Below, in pieces: positions 24,990 through 32,393 of a DNA stretch of 36,577 bases. This stretch comes from Comamonadaceae bacterium (GTDB lineage: Bacteria > Pseudomonadota > Gammaproteobacteria > Burkholderiales > Burkholderiaceae_C), in contig CANJQN010000046.1 of NCBI GenBank assembly GCA_947476465.1, forward strand, positions 1 through 36,577, read 5' to 3'. The number at the start of each line of letters is the position of its first letter. Within the stretch, counting starts at the first letter, position 1. The position numbers were made by a program, and so were the translations under genes. The notes beneath the pieces are model-generated. The model did no database searches. It was not told where the DNA came from and saw only the letters and a program-made list of their open reading frames with translations.

Positions 24990-25943
24990 ATGACCATCCT
25001 GGTGGGCACCGCATCCTGGACAGACAAGACGCTGATCGACTGTGGCCGGTTCTACCCCCGCGGCTGCAACAGCGCCGAGGCGCGCCTGCGGCACTACGCC
25101 ACGCGCTTTGCGATGGTGGAGGTGGACTCTAGCTACTACGCCATGCCCGCCCCCAACGTGGCCCAACTGTGGGCCGAGCGCACGCCGGCGGATTTTGTGT
25201 TCAACGTCAAGGCCTTCCGCGCCTTCACCGGGCACCAGACATCGCCCACCGTGCTGCACAAGGATCTGCAGCAGGCCATGGCCGCCACGCCAGTCGCGAG
25301 CAAGCCCATGCTGTACTGGCGCGACTTTCCGCCCGAGATCCGCGACGAGCTTTGGCGCCGCTTTATCGAAGCCCTGGCGCCGCTGCGCGCGGCGGGCAAG
25401 CTGGGCGCGGTGCATTTTCAGTTTGCGCCGTGGATGCTGCGCAACCGCGAGGGCCTGGCCCATGTCGGCGACTGCGTGCAACGCATGGCCGGCCACACGG
25501 TGTCGGTGGAGTTTCGCAACGCCACCTGGTTCGCGGGCGAGCATGCCGAGCAAACCCTCGCCTTCGAGCGCGAGCTGGGCGTGGCCCACACCGTCGTCGA
25601 TGCGCCGCAGGGCTTTCACAACAGCGTGCCCGCCCTGTGGGAAGCCACCACCCCCCGCCTGGCCCTGGTGCGCCTGCACGGGCGCAACCACGCCACCTGG
25701 AACATCAAGGGCCAGACCAGCGCCTCAGACCGCTTCAACTACGACTACCCCGACGCGGAGCTGGCCGAGCTGGCCACACACATCCGCCGCCTGGCCGAGA
25801 AGGCGCAGCGGGTGCAGGTGGTCTTCAACAACAACCACGAAGACCAGGGGCAGAGGAATGCGGGGAGCTTGATGGGGATGCTGGGGCTGGGGCGGCCGGG
25901 GGCGGCCGAAGGCGGCGGGCGGCAGGATGCGTTGCCCCTATAA
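24990..25943 (+). CDS. DUF72 family protein
   Basis: A 317-residue protein of the DUF72 (YecE) family, which has a TIM-barrel-like fold and no established reaction. Recognisable family motifs are VGTASWTDKTLI at the start, FYP, the Tyr-rich VEVDSSYYAMP, FVFNVKAFRAFTGH, VSVEFRNATW and the C-terminal VFNNNHEDQGQRNA. The last 20 residues are low in complexity and run into repeat DNA. CAGAAT at 24978-24983 ends six bases before ATG 24990, so the transcript may be nearly leaderless. It stands alone between the Fic-like gene and the ser genes. Confidence 0.88.
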   Translation: MTILVGTASWTDKTLIDCGRFYPRGCNSAEARLRHYATRFAMVEVDSSYYAMPAPNVAQLWAERTPADFVFNVKAFRAFTGHQTSPTVLHKDLQQAMAATPVASKPMLYWRDFPPEIRDELWRRFIEALAPLRAAGKLGAVHFQFAPWMLRNREGLAHVGDCVQRMAGHTVSVEFRNATWFAGEHAEQTLAFERELGVAHTVVDAPQGFHNSVPALWEATTPRLALVRLHGRNHATWNIKGQTSASDRFNYDYPDAELAELATHIRRLAEKAQRVQVVFNNNHEDQGQRNAGSLMGMLGLGRPGAAEGGGRQDALPL

Positions 25944-25966
25944 CCCCGTCGTCCCCGCGCCCCACC

Positions 25967-26019
25967 CCGTCGTCCCCGCGCAGGCGGGGACCCAGGAGCG
26001 AGGTCTGGCCGGCGCGACG
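25967..26019. repeat. Dispersed palindromic repeat, single copy
   Basis: The sequence CCGTCGTCCCCGCGCAGGCG followed by GGGACCCAGGAGCGAGGTC (25967-26005) is repeated exactly at 28610-28648, and both copies are followed a few bases later by CCGGCGCGACG. A partial extra CCGTCGTCCCCGCG precedes it at about 25946. It lies between the DUF72 and serA stop codons, which converge, so it may serve as a bidirectional transcript end. Confidence 0.75.
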
Positions 26020-26068
26020 GGCTGGCGCGAGATCTCACCGGCGTGGCAGGCCGGCAGGCGTGGAAAAA

Positions 26069-27256
26069 CTACCCCGCCTGAGGCAAGTACCTCACCGCGA
26101 GCACGCCGTCGATGCTCTTGAGCGCCGCGATGACGCTGTCGCCGACCGGGCTGTCCACGTCCACAAGCGTATAGGCCATGTCGGCTCGCGACTTGTTCAC
26201 CATGTTGTGGATGTTCAGGCCGGCATTGGCCATGGCGGTGGATATCTGGCCCAGCATGTTCGGCACGTTGGCATTGGCGATCGCGATGCGATAGCGCGAT
26301 TCGCGGTCCATACCGACATTGGGGAAGTTCACCGCGTTCGCGATGTTGCCGTGCTCGAAGTAGTTGCGCAGCTGGTCGGCGACCATGATCGCGCAGTTCT
26401 CCTCGGCTTCACGCGTGGAGGCGCCCAGGTGCGGCAGCGCGACCACCTTGGCATGGCGCAAAATTTTGCCGCCCGGGAAATCGCAGATATACCACCCGAG
26501 CTGCCCGGCATCGAGCGCGGCGAGCACGGCTGCGTCGTTCACCACACCCTCGCGCGAGAAATTGAGCAGCACCGTGCCGGGCCTGCTGAGGGCGATGTTC
26601 TTGTCGTTCACCAGGTCGCGCGTGGCTTCCACCAGCGGGACATGCAGGCTGATGAAATTGGCATTCTTGAGAACGTCGGAGACGCTCGTGGCCTTCTTCA
26701 CCTGCGCGGGCAGGCTCCACGCGGCGTCCACGGTGATGTCCGGGTCGTAGCCGAGCACGTTCATGCCGAGCTTGATCGCGGCGTCCGCCACCAGGCAGCC
26801 GATCTTGCCAAGCCCGATGACGCCCAGCGTTTGCCCCGCGAGTTCGCAACCCGCGAAGTTCTTCTTGCCGTCTTCGACCATCCGGTCGAGGTCGGGTGCG
26901 CCGGCGTCGAGCTTGTCGACGAAGCGCAGCGCTGGCGCAAGGTTGCGCGCCGCCAGCAGCATGCCGGCGATCACCAGTTCTTTCACCGCGTTGGCATTGG
27001 CGCCCGGCGCATTGAACACCGGCACGCCCCGAAGGCTCATCGCCTTCACGGGGATGTTGTTGGTGCCGGCGCCGGCTCGCCCGATCGCCTTCACGCTCGG
27101 CGGAATTGCCATCGCGTGCATGTCGGCCGAGCGCACCAGCACGGCATCCGGATCGGTGATGTCCTTGCCGGCGACATAGCGCTCTTTCGGCAGGCGCTTG
27201 AGGCCATTTTCGGAAATCTGGTTCAGCACCAGTACCTTGAACAGGCGGTCAGCCAT
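26069..27256 (-). CDS. serA: D-3-phosphoglycerate dehydrogenase
   Basis: A 395-residue enzyme that oxidises 3-phosphoglycerate to 3-phosphohydroxypyruvate with NAD, the first step of serine synthesis. The Rossmann motif GLGKIG is at residues 148-153. The catalytic residues are visible as Arg235 (NFSREGVVN), the Glu in the following segment and His276 (LPHLGAST). A C-terminal ACT domain from about 325 (RIAIANANVPNMLGQIS) suggests feedback by serine, as in the short SerA class. ATG 27256 overlaps the serC stop by eight bases, so serC-serA form a coupled operon. Confidence 0.93.
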   Translation of the reverse strand: MADRLFKVLVLNQISENGLKRLPKERYVAGKDITDPDAVLVRSADMHAMAIPPSVKAIGRAGAGTNNIPVKAMSLRGVPVFNAPGANANAVKELVIAGMLLAARNLAPALRFVDKLDAGAPDLDRMVEDGKKNFAGCELAGQTLGVIGLGKIGCLVADAAIKLGMNVLGYDPDITVDAAWSLPAQVKKATSVSDVLKNANFISLHVPLVEATRDLVNDKNIALSRPGTVLLNFSREGVVNDAAVLAALDAGQLGWYICDFPGGKILRHAKVVALPHLGASTREAEENCAIMVADQLRNYFEHGNIANAVNFPNVGMDRESRYRIAIANANVPNMLGQISTAMANAGLNIHNMVNKSRADMAYTLVDVDSPVGDSVIAALKSIDGVLAVRYLPQAG

Positions 27257-28331
27257 GGTTGGCCTCGAATTCCTTCATGTAGGCAACCAGCGCCTTGACG
27301 CCCTCGACCGGCATCGCGTTATAGATCGAGGCGCGCATGCCGCCCACTGAGCGATGCCCTTTGAGCTGGATCATGCCCCTGGCCTGCGCGCCCTTGAGGA
27401 AGGCTTCGTCCAGAGACTCGTCGCGCAGCTTGAACGGCACGTTCATGAGCGATCGGTCTTCCTTGGCCACCGGGTTGCGGAAGAATTGGCTGGCGTCCAG
27501 GTAGTCGTAGAGGATGGCGGCCTTGGCCCGGTTGTGCGCCTCCATGGCCTTGAGCCCGCCTTGCTCCAAAATGTACTTGCACACCAGACCCAAGATGTAG
27601 ATCGCGTAGGTCGGCGGCGTGTTGTACATCGAGTCATTTTCAGCCTGCAACTGGTAATTGAACGCCGACGGGCAGATCGGCAGCGCGTGACCGAGCAGGT
27701 CTTCGCGCACGATCACCACGGTGACGCCCGACGGACCCATGTTCTTTTGCGCACCGGCGTAGATCAGGCCGTATTTCGAGATGTCGACCGGCCGCGACAA
27801 GATGTTCGACGACATGTCGGCCACCAGCGGCACCGCGCCCGTGTCGGGCGTCCAGTGGTATTCGACGCCACCGATCGTCTCGTTCGAGCAGATGTGCACG
27901 TACGAGGCCTCGGGGTCCAGCTTCCATTCGCCCTGCTTGGGGATCGCGCTGAACTGGCTTGCCTCAGCCGAGGCGGCGACGTTCACCTTGCCGTAGCTCT
28001 TGGCTTCCTTGATGGATTTTTTAGACCAGTCGCCGGTGTTCACGTAGTCGGCCTTGCCGCTCTTGCTGATCAGGTTCATCGGCACGATCGCGTTCTCGCC
28101 GATCGCACCGCCCTGCATGAACAGCACCTTGTAGTTGGCGGGCACGCCCAGCAGCTCGCGCAGCAGGCTTTCCGCTTCGGCATGAATGGAGATGAACTCC
28201 TTGCCGCGGTGGCTCATTTCCATCACCGACATGCCGCTGCCGTGCCAGTCGAGCATTTCTTCGGCGGCTTTGCGAAGCACGGGTTCGGGCAATGTGGCGG
28301 GGCCGGGGCTGAAGTTGAAAACGCGTGTCAT
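27249..28331 (-). CDS. serC: Phosphoserine aminotransferase
   Basis: A 360-residue PLP enzyme that converts 3-phosphohydroxypyruvate and glutamate to phosphoserine and 2-oxoglutarate, the step after SerA. It also serves pyridoxal phosphate synthesis in many bacteria. It begins MTRVFNFSPGPATLPEPVL. The PLP Lys is K196 in YAGAQKNMGPSGV, and the phosphate-binding SGMSVMEMSHRGKEF and C-terminal GHRSVGGMRASIYNA motifs are intact. The open frame to 28688 runs into repeat DNA, so ATG 28331 is the start. It is the first gene of the serC-serA unit. Confidence 0.95.
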   Translation of the reverse strand: MTRVFNFSPGPATLPEPVLRKAAEEMLDWHGSGMSVMEMSHRGKEFISIHAEAESLLRELLGVPANYKVLFMQGGAIGENAIVPMNLISKSGKADYVNTGDWSKKSIKEAKSYGKVNVAASAEASQFSAIPKQGEWKLDPEASYVHICSNETIGGVEYHWTPDTGAVPLVADMSSNILSRPVDISKYGLIYAGAQKNMGPSGVTVVIVREDLLGHALPICPSAFNYQLQAENDSMYNTPPTYAIYILGLVCKYILEQGGLKAMEAHNRAKAAILYDYLDASQFFRNPVAKEDRSLMNVPFKLRDESLDEAFLKGAQARGMIQLKGHRSVGGMRASIYNAMPVEGVKALVAYMKEFEANHG

Positions 28332-28474
28332 CGAGGATGAGTTTCTGTGGGTTGGGTGAGGGGGGGGAGCTGCAAGGCGCGGCGGTGGCGCCGCGGTCTG
28401 CAGGGGATTGCGGTATTTTACGTATGCCGGAAGTTCTCTTGATCTGCGCCTACCCATGTCCCGGCAAACAGCAA

Positions 28475-28660
28475 CCGTCGTCCCCGCGCAGCCCCCGCCT
28501 ACGCGGGGGTGACAGGGGACCCAGGAGCGAGGTGCAGCGCAGTCGCTACGGGCCATTGCTGCGCTCGGCCCCCGGCTGGATTCCCGCCTTCGCGGGAATG
28601 ACGCCCCCCCCGTCGTCCCCGCGCAGGCGGGGACCCAGGAGCGAGGTCGATCCGGCGCGA
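28475..28660. repeat. Cluster of palindromic repeats upstream of serC
   Basis: A composite element at 28475-28603 has ends related to the one after rho: the left part holds CCCCCGC-CTAC-GCGGGGG (28492-28509), the right part ATTCCCGC-CTTC-GCGGGAAT (28580-28599), and CCCAGGAGCGAGGT follows the left hairpin. A second unit at 28610-28648 is identical to 25967-26005. The remaining bases of 28332-28696 hold only the serC upstream region, in which I see no clear promoter. Confidence 0.75.
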
Positions 28661-28696
28661 CGAACAAGCCGCTGCTGAGCTGCCTCAAGTGCCCTC

Positions 28697-29065
28697 ATGT
28701 CGAGGCCAGCGATACGTCAAGCCAACGTGTACTCATTTCCCCAAAATGGCGGCACGTACCGGAATCATTCCGCTTTCAGCCTCCCGCAGTTCGTCAACGG
28801 AACACGCACGTGCCGAAGAAAGAAAATCACCCTGGCAGACTTCGAAAAAAGCCCTGTTCTGAAGGCTCACTCAATGAAGAGCAAGGCGGTCGCGCGCGCC
28901 TTGGATGGGCGAGCCGACTCGTTGCCCTATTCAATGATCGTGACGAGCTCTTCGGTCAGCCCCCACGGACGCGTGAAGCTGGGTTCGCTATTGGCCGAAA
29001 TCGGCCGCCAAGCCGAGTTGAGCGATGAGGAGTTTGCCGGTTTTGCGCGTGTTCGCGGCAAGTGA
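28697..29065 (+). CDS. Small hypothetical protein, possible antitoxin remnant
   Basis: An open frame of up to 122 residues with several possible starts (28697, 28874 and others). The C-terminal segment LGSLLAEIGRQAELSDEEFAGFARVRGK reminds me of the tail of VapB/FitA-type antitoxins, which usually continue a little further. The N-terminal half has unusual composition and no recognisable DNA-binding motif. No toxin gene is adjacent. It may be a decayed gene, and coding is uncertain. Confidence 0.35.
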   Translation: MSRPAIRQANVYSFPQNGGTYRNHSAFSLPQFVNGTRTCRRKKITLADFEKSPVLKAHSMKSKAVARALDGRADSLPYSMIVTSSSVSPHGRVKLGSLLAEIGRQAELSDEEFAGFARVRGK

Positions 29066-29068
29066 CCA

Positions 29069-29160
29069 TGTCGCCAGATCACTTAGAAACCTGCACGGAC
29101 GCGCGGTTTTGTCGCCAAACCACTAAGAAACCTGGACGAATGTCCCTGATTCACTAAGAA
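29069..29160. repeat. Three iterated TGTC...CACTWAGAA boxes, possible IS end
   Basis: Two 29-bp copies, TGTCGCCAGATCACTTAGAA at 29069 and TGTCGCCAAACCACTAAGAA at 29110 (each followed by ACCTGSACG), lie 41 bp apart. A shorter third copy, TGTCCCTGATTCACTAAGAA, is at 29141-29160. Iterated boxes starting TGT are a habit of IS21-type ends, so this may be the remnant of one. The last box contains the stop codon of the minus-strand gene that follows. Confidence 0.6.
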
Positions 29161-30101
29161 GTTCTTGGCCAGCGGAAATGGGGTAGCTCTTCATTGATCA
29201 GGGTATTTTGAACGCTCATTACCCCAAACGCCCCCGCCCCCACCCGTGTCAAGAACACCTTGGCGCACCCCACCCGCGCCAGGTTCAACACGCCGGCCAG
29301 CAAGGTGGCCTCGTAGCTGGCCTCCAGCACCAGCGAGGCAAAGCGCTGCCAGGGGCCATCGCGAAGAAGAGCGCCCTGGTAGGCAATGGGCAGCGCGGAG
29401 CAGAAGGCTTGCGACACCCGGTGGCCGACGGGGCGGATGTCCGTTACCTCCACACCCCAGTGCAGGCCGATCCGCAAGGCGGCTTTGAGGGCATCGCGCC
29501 CCGCATCGTCCAGGGCGGCCAGCTGGGCGTCGATGGTGTGCAGGCCCTCGCGCGTCAACATCAGCGGGTAGCCGTTTTGCATCTTCCACAAGCGCCCATC
29601 GGCGTTGCCCAGCAGCACGCCCAGGTCATGCAGGCAATCGACCTGGCGGCCGCCGCCCTGCCCTGGCTGGCCATCCACCGGATGCAGGTAGTTGCGATAG
29701 ATCGTCGCCGCGCCCGCCGCCATCGCGCAGGCCGGGCCTTGCGTCGGATCGCCGGCGTAGCGGGTAACGCCATCCTGCGGCCGCACCGAGGGGCCCGTCA
29801 TCTCCAGCAGGTTGAACTGCGACGCCACCTGAAACAGCGCATCGGCGCTCTCAGGATGCGCGTGCAGCTGGCGGGCGTCGGCCTGCAGCCACGAGACGGT
29901 GGGCCCGCCCTTGGGCAGCGGCGACGGCAGCGCCGCCACGCGGGCGCGCAGCTCGGCGAGGCTGGGGGTTTCAAGCTGGCCGACTTTGGGCCGGCGCGGG
30001 GAATGCGGGGAGACCAACGCGCCGTCGATGACGGACAGGCGTGATTGGGTCTGCGCGTAGCTGGCTTCGGGGAAGCCGGTGATTTGTTCGAACCAGTCCA
30101 T
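29154..30101 (-). CDS. Conserved protein with macrodomain-like motifs
   Basis: A 315-residue soluble protein from ATG 30101. Two blocks stand out: FQVASQFNLLEM...DPTQGPACAMAAGAATIYRNY at about 90-138, and SYEATLLAGVLNLARVGCAKVFLTRVGAGAFG at about 262-293. The second block has the helix-strand-loop pattern (V-F-L-T-x-V-G-x-G-x-F-G) of the last part of macro domains that bind ADP-ribose. I do not know a named function, and the macrodomain link is inference by motif. The final codons (RTS, stop) fall inside the repeat box at 29141-29160, so the natural C-terminus may have been replaced. A sirtuin gene, also tied to ADP-ribose chemistry, lies 1.3 kb away. Confidence 0.6.
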   Translation of the reverse strand: MDWFEQITGFPEASYAQTQSRLSVIDGALVSPHSPRRPKVGQLETPSLAELRARVAALPSPLPKGGPTVSWLQADARQLHAHPESADALFQVASQFNLLEMTGPSVRPQDGVTRYAGDPTQGPACAMAAGAATIYRNYLHPVDGQPGQGGGRQVDCLHDLGVLLGNADGRLWKMQNGYPLMLTREGLHTIDAQLAALDDAGRDALKAALRIGLHWGVEVTDIRPVGHRVSQAFCSALPIAYQGALLRDGPWQRFASLVLEASYEATLLAGVLNLARVGCAKVFLTRVGAGAFGVMSVQNTLINEELPHFRWPRTS

Positions 30102-30143
30102 GAAAAATGCTTGCCCTTGTCGCCTAGACGATCAGTCGCTCCC

Positions 30144-30359
30144 TCAGTCAGGCATCGTGCCCTCCGTCCCAAACAGCCTGCTGCGCACACTGCCTATGTT
30201 GGCCTTTGGGGCGGTGTTCTTGATCTCCCGCAGCTGAGCCTTCGTCAGCGTCCCCTCATCGGCCTCGTACTGAACAGTGACGCCGGCTTCGCTATGGCGA
30301 ACGCCAGCACGACCGGCGTCCACCGCTAAATTCTTGCTTTTGATACGGGCTTCATCCAT
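30144..30359 (-). CDS. Small hypothetical protein
   Basis: A 71-residue frame (MDEARIKSKNLAVDAGRAGV...) with codon choice typical of the region (AAG, GAG, GCC and GGC favoured) and a charged, soluble composition. Its ATG at 30359 overlaps the ATG of the divergent DUF488 gene in the shared CATG, so both could not have normal leaders unless transcripts begin inside the opposite gene. No ribosome binding site and no family recognised. Confidence 0.35.
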   Translation of the reverse strand: MDEARIKSKNLAVDAGRAGVRHSEAGVTVQYEADEGTLTKAQLREIKNTAPKANIGSVRSRLFGTEGTMPD

Positions 30360-30858
30360 GACTGTTTTCACCATAGGCTACGAAGGACTGGACATCGACG
30401 CGTTCGTGGCGCTGCTCACCGAGCACGGCACCGAGACCGTCGTCGACGTTCGCGAGCTACCGCTCTCCCGCAAGCCGGGGTTTTCGAAGAAGGCGCTGGC
30501 CAGTGTCCTAAGTGTTTCCGGCCTGGAGTACGTTCACAAGGTCGATCTTGGCTGCCCGAAGCCCGTGCGGGACCGCTACCGCGACGACGGCGACTGGCGA
30601 CGATACACCGTTGGCTTCCTGAAACACCTCAAGACCCAACAGCGCGCCGTCGCCGAACTGGCCGACCTGGCGAGCACATCCACCTGCGCCCTGCTCTGCT
30701 TCGAGGCCGACTTCAATTTCTGTCACCGCACCATGGTTGCCGATGCCGTCCGCGACCGCTGCGGCGCGCAGGTGCATCACATCACGGGCCCGTCAGTTAA
30801 GGTCTTGGCGGTCAACGCCAGCAGCTCGCTGAACACGGGGGAGTTTGGGTTGGCCTGA
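30358..30858 (+). CDS. DUF488 family protein, C-terminus possibly altered
   Basis: A 166-residue protein of the DUF488 family, which begins MTVFTIGYEGLDIDAFVALL and carries the family pattern VVDVRELPLSRKPGFSKKAL and CFEADFNFCHRTMVADAV. Function of the family is unknown. A Cys/His pair (CFE...CHR) is conserved and may bind metal. The last 27 residues are read antisense to a winged-helix gene (30777-31058) and do not look like a normal end, so the true C-terminus may have been lost in a rearrangement. ATG 30358 matches the family start better than the upstream 30277 start. Confidence 0.75.
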   Translation: MTVFTIGYEGLDIDAFVALLTEHGTETVVDVRELPLSRKPGFSKKALASVLSVSGLEYVHKVDLGCPKPVRDRYRDDGDWRRYTVGFLKHLKTQQRAVAELADLASTSTCALLCFEADFNFCHRTMVADAVRDRCGAQVHHITGPSVKVLAVNASSSLNTGEFGLA

Positions 30859-31058
30859 AACTGCCGCATATTGTTGCCCACCGCGCGATCATCTACGTAG
30901 CCTGCGCTGACCAACCGGTTCAGCTCGCGCTGCAGCGACGCGCTTCCCAGGCCGCTGAGCCGCCGCAACTCATTGAGGTGAAAGGCCCGCTGCGGTTGGC
31001 CAAACAGCCAGGGAAAAAGCCTCGTTTGGCTGTTGCTGAACAGAGCCTCCAAAATCAT
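30777..31058 (-). CDS. Winged-helix regulator, probably cut short
   Basis: From ATG 31058 this encodes 93 residues (100 from GTG/ATG 31079): MILEALFSNSQTRLFPWLFG, then FHLNELRRLSGLGSASLQRELNRLVSAGYV, a clear winged helix, and a wing around NMRQFQANPNSPVF. Proteins with this start often continue into a nucleotidyltransferase (MNT-like) domain after the AKTL segment. Here a stop follows eight residues later, inside the antisense 3' end of the DUF488 gene, so I think the second domain has been deleted. DNA binding alone may remain. Confidence 0.6.
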   Translation of the reverse strand: MILEALFSNSQTRLFPWLFGQPQRAFHLNELRRLSGLGSASLQRELNRLVSAGYVDDRAVGNNMRQFQANPNSPVFSELLALTAKTLTDGPVM

Positions 31059-31169
31059 GCCAAATCGCAGCACGATCAAGCCAGAAATTGGCGCGAATTT
31101 CCGCTTAACGATGCCGCAGCGCCGAAACCGGTATCACAATGAACCGGCAGGTAATCCGCAGGGGGCCGC

Positions 31170-31409
31170 ATGTCGACCACACTCACAATCAAGGGGCAGA
31201 TCACCATCCCCAAGCACATCCGTGATGCCCTGGGCTTGAAACCGGGCATGCCGGTGGACTTTGTCGTCAATGATGAGGGCCAGGTGGTGATCCAACCTGC
31301 CGCCGTTACCGCCAAGCGCAAGGCGAACCGGTTTGAAGCGGCTCGTGGACAGGCCGACGTCAAGTGGCGCACGCAGGAGCTGATGGCGCTGCTGCGCGGC
31401 GAGGCCTGA
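31170..31409 (+). CDS. AbrB/MazE-type antitoxin, toxin partner missing
   Basis: A 79-residue protein of the AbrB/SpoVT swapped-hairpin family: MSTTLTIKGQITIPKHIRDA then LGLKPGMPVDFVVNDEGQVVIQPA. The C-terminal part (ADVKWRTQELMALLRGEA) is the type that binds a VapC/PIN toxin. The ribosome binding site CAGGGGG lies upstream of ATG 31170. In intact modules a PIN toxin gene overlaps the stop. Here an ATG does overlap it (TGATG at 31407-31411), but the frame behind it is only the antisense of the sirtuin gene, so the toxin appears to be lost. It may still repress its own promoter. Confidence 0.8.
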   Translation: MSTTLTIKGQITIPKHIRDALGLKPGMPVDFVVNDEGQVVIQPAAVTAKRKANRFEAARGQADVKWRTQELMALLRGEA

Positions 31410-31432
31410 TGCTCAAGGGACCCGCACGGCGA

Positions 31433-32287
31433 TCAGCCGCCCAACACCTTCGCCATCGCCGCCAGCCCATCTGCCGCGCCCATGCGCAAGCCGACGCCCT
31501 GCGCCGCCGGCACATCACACTCGTTGGGATTGATCCGAACCAGCCGCCCGCCATACCGGGCAACCACACGCTGGCTGAAATGCCGCACCGAAGGAATGGC
31601 CGTGCCGGCGCCCAGCTCGATGACCACGGGCCGCGACACCGCGGACAGCCAGGCATCCTGCCGATGGCCCTGCGCCGTGCTGCGCCGGTCGATCCAACCC
31701 CCGTCGCCAAACATCAAGATATTCGGACGCGCCAACCCGCCGCAGTGCGGGCACACCGGTGGCGGGTTGCGCAGCCGGCAGCTGCGCTCATCGACATCCG
31801 GCTGAAAATCATCCGCAAGCCACACATCGTCGCAGCAAGGCCCCAGGCACTGCAGGTGGGCAATGGAACCATGGCATTCGTGGATGTGCGCCGCATCGAA
31901 CCCCGCCTTCTGAAACTGGCCATCCACGTTGCTGGTGAAAACGCTCAGCCCATGCCGCATCTGGCCGCCCCAGCGCCGCAGAAGATCGAAGCCGTGATGC
32001 GGCATCGTCTTGCGGTACAGCGCCAGGCGATGGCCGTAGAAGCCCCAGGCCCGTTCTGGTGACGCGTGAAATGCCGCGGGAGAGGCGATGGTGTAGAAGT
32101 CGATCTGCGCATCCCGCAAGGCCGGGTACGCGCGCCAGAAGCCCTCTTTGCCACGGAAGTCCGGCAAGCCGGAGTCGACGCCCATGCCGGCGCCGGCGGC
32201 GATGATGAGGGCGTTGGACTGGGCGATCAGCGAGGCGGCCCGGTTTACTGCGGACGCGTCGTGAGATTCATTGGAATGGGCATGCAT
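31433..32287 (-). CDS. Sir2-family NAD-dependent protein
   Basis: A 284-residue sirtuin-type protein that would use NAD to deacylate lysine or transfer ADP-ribose. The NAD-binding motif reads GAGMGVDSGLPDFRG at residues 32-46. The TQNxD-like motif is TSNVDG at 118-123, and the catalytic His is His139 in ECHGS. Four Cys suited to a structural zinc are at 147, 151 or 152, 179 and 182. The late GAGTAIPSVRHF and RINPNE motifs are typical. The fold is complete. Neighbours suggest a possible role in defence or ADP-ribose metabolism, but a stand-alone metabolic sirtuin is as likely. It is transcribed in the same direction as the defence-like genes, 106 bp downstream of them. Confidence 0.88.
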   Translation of the reverse strand: MHAHSNESHDASAVNRAASLIAQSNALIIAAGAGMGVDSGLPDFRGKEGFWRAYPALRDAQIDFYTIASPAAFHASPERAWGFYGHRLALYRKTMPHHGFDLLRRWGGQMRHGLSVFTSNVDGQFQKAGFDAAHIHECHGSIAHLQCLGPCCDDVWLADDFQPDVDERSCRLRNPPPVCPHCGGLARPNILMFGDGGWIDRRSTAQGHRQDAWLSAVSRPVVIELGAGTAIPSVRHFSQRVVARYGGRLVRINPNECDVPAAQGVGLRMGAADGLAAMAKVLGG

Positions 32288-32393
32288 GCCGAGCTCACTT
32301 TGGATTCAAGAAGGTCTGGCCGGCCGCATACCAAAGACGCCCCGAGCACGCCGATGGCAGTCACCCCGCCCATCCCATCAGGCCGCCATTGCG

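Noticed and set aside
24072..25691. 539-codon minus-strand frame across the Fic-like and DUF72 genes
   Set aside because: It spans two unrelated genes and their gap and has no recognisable motif, so it is an antisense artefact.
28810..29028. 72-codon frame overlapping the small hypothetical gene at 28697
   Set aside because: No ribosome binding site, unusual composition and no family resemblance; the longer frame has a slightly better, though still weak, claim.
31364..32062. 232-codon plus-strand frame after the AbrB-type gene, considered as a toxin partner
   Set aside because: It has no PIN or other toxin motif and is the antisense of the sirtuin, whose NAD and zinc motifs are intact.
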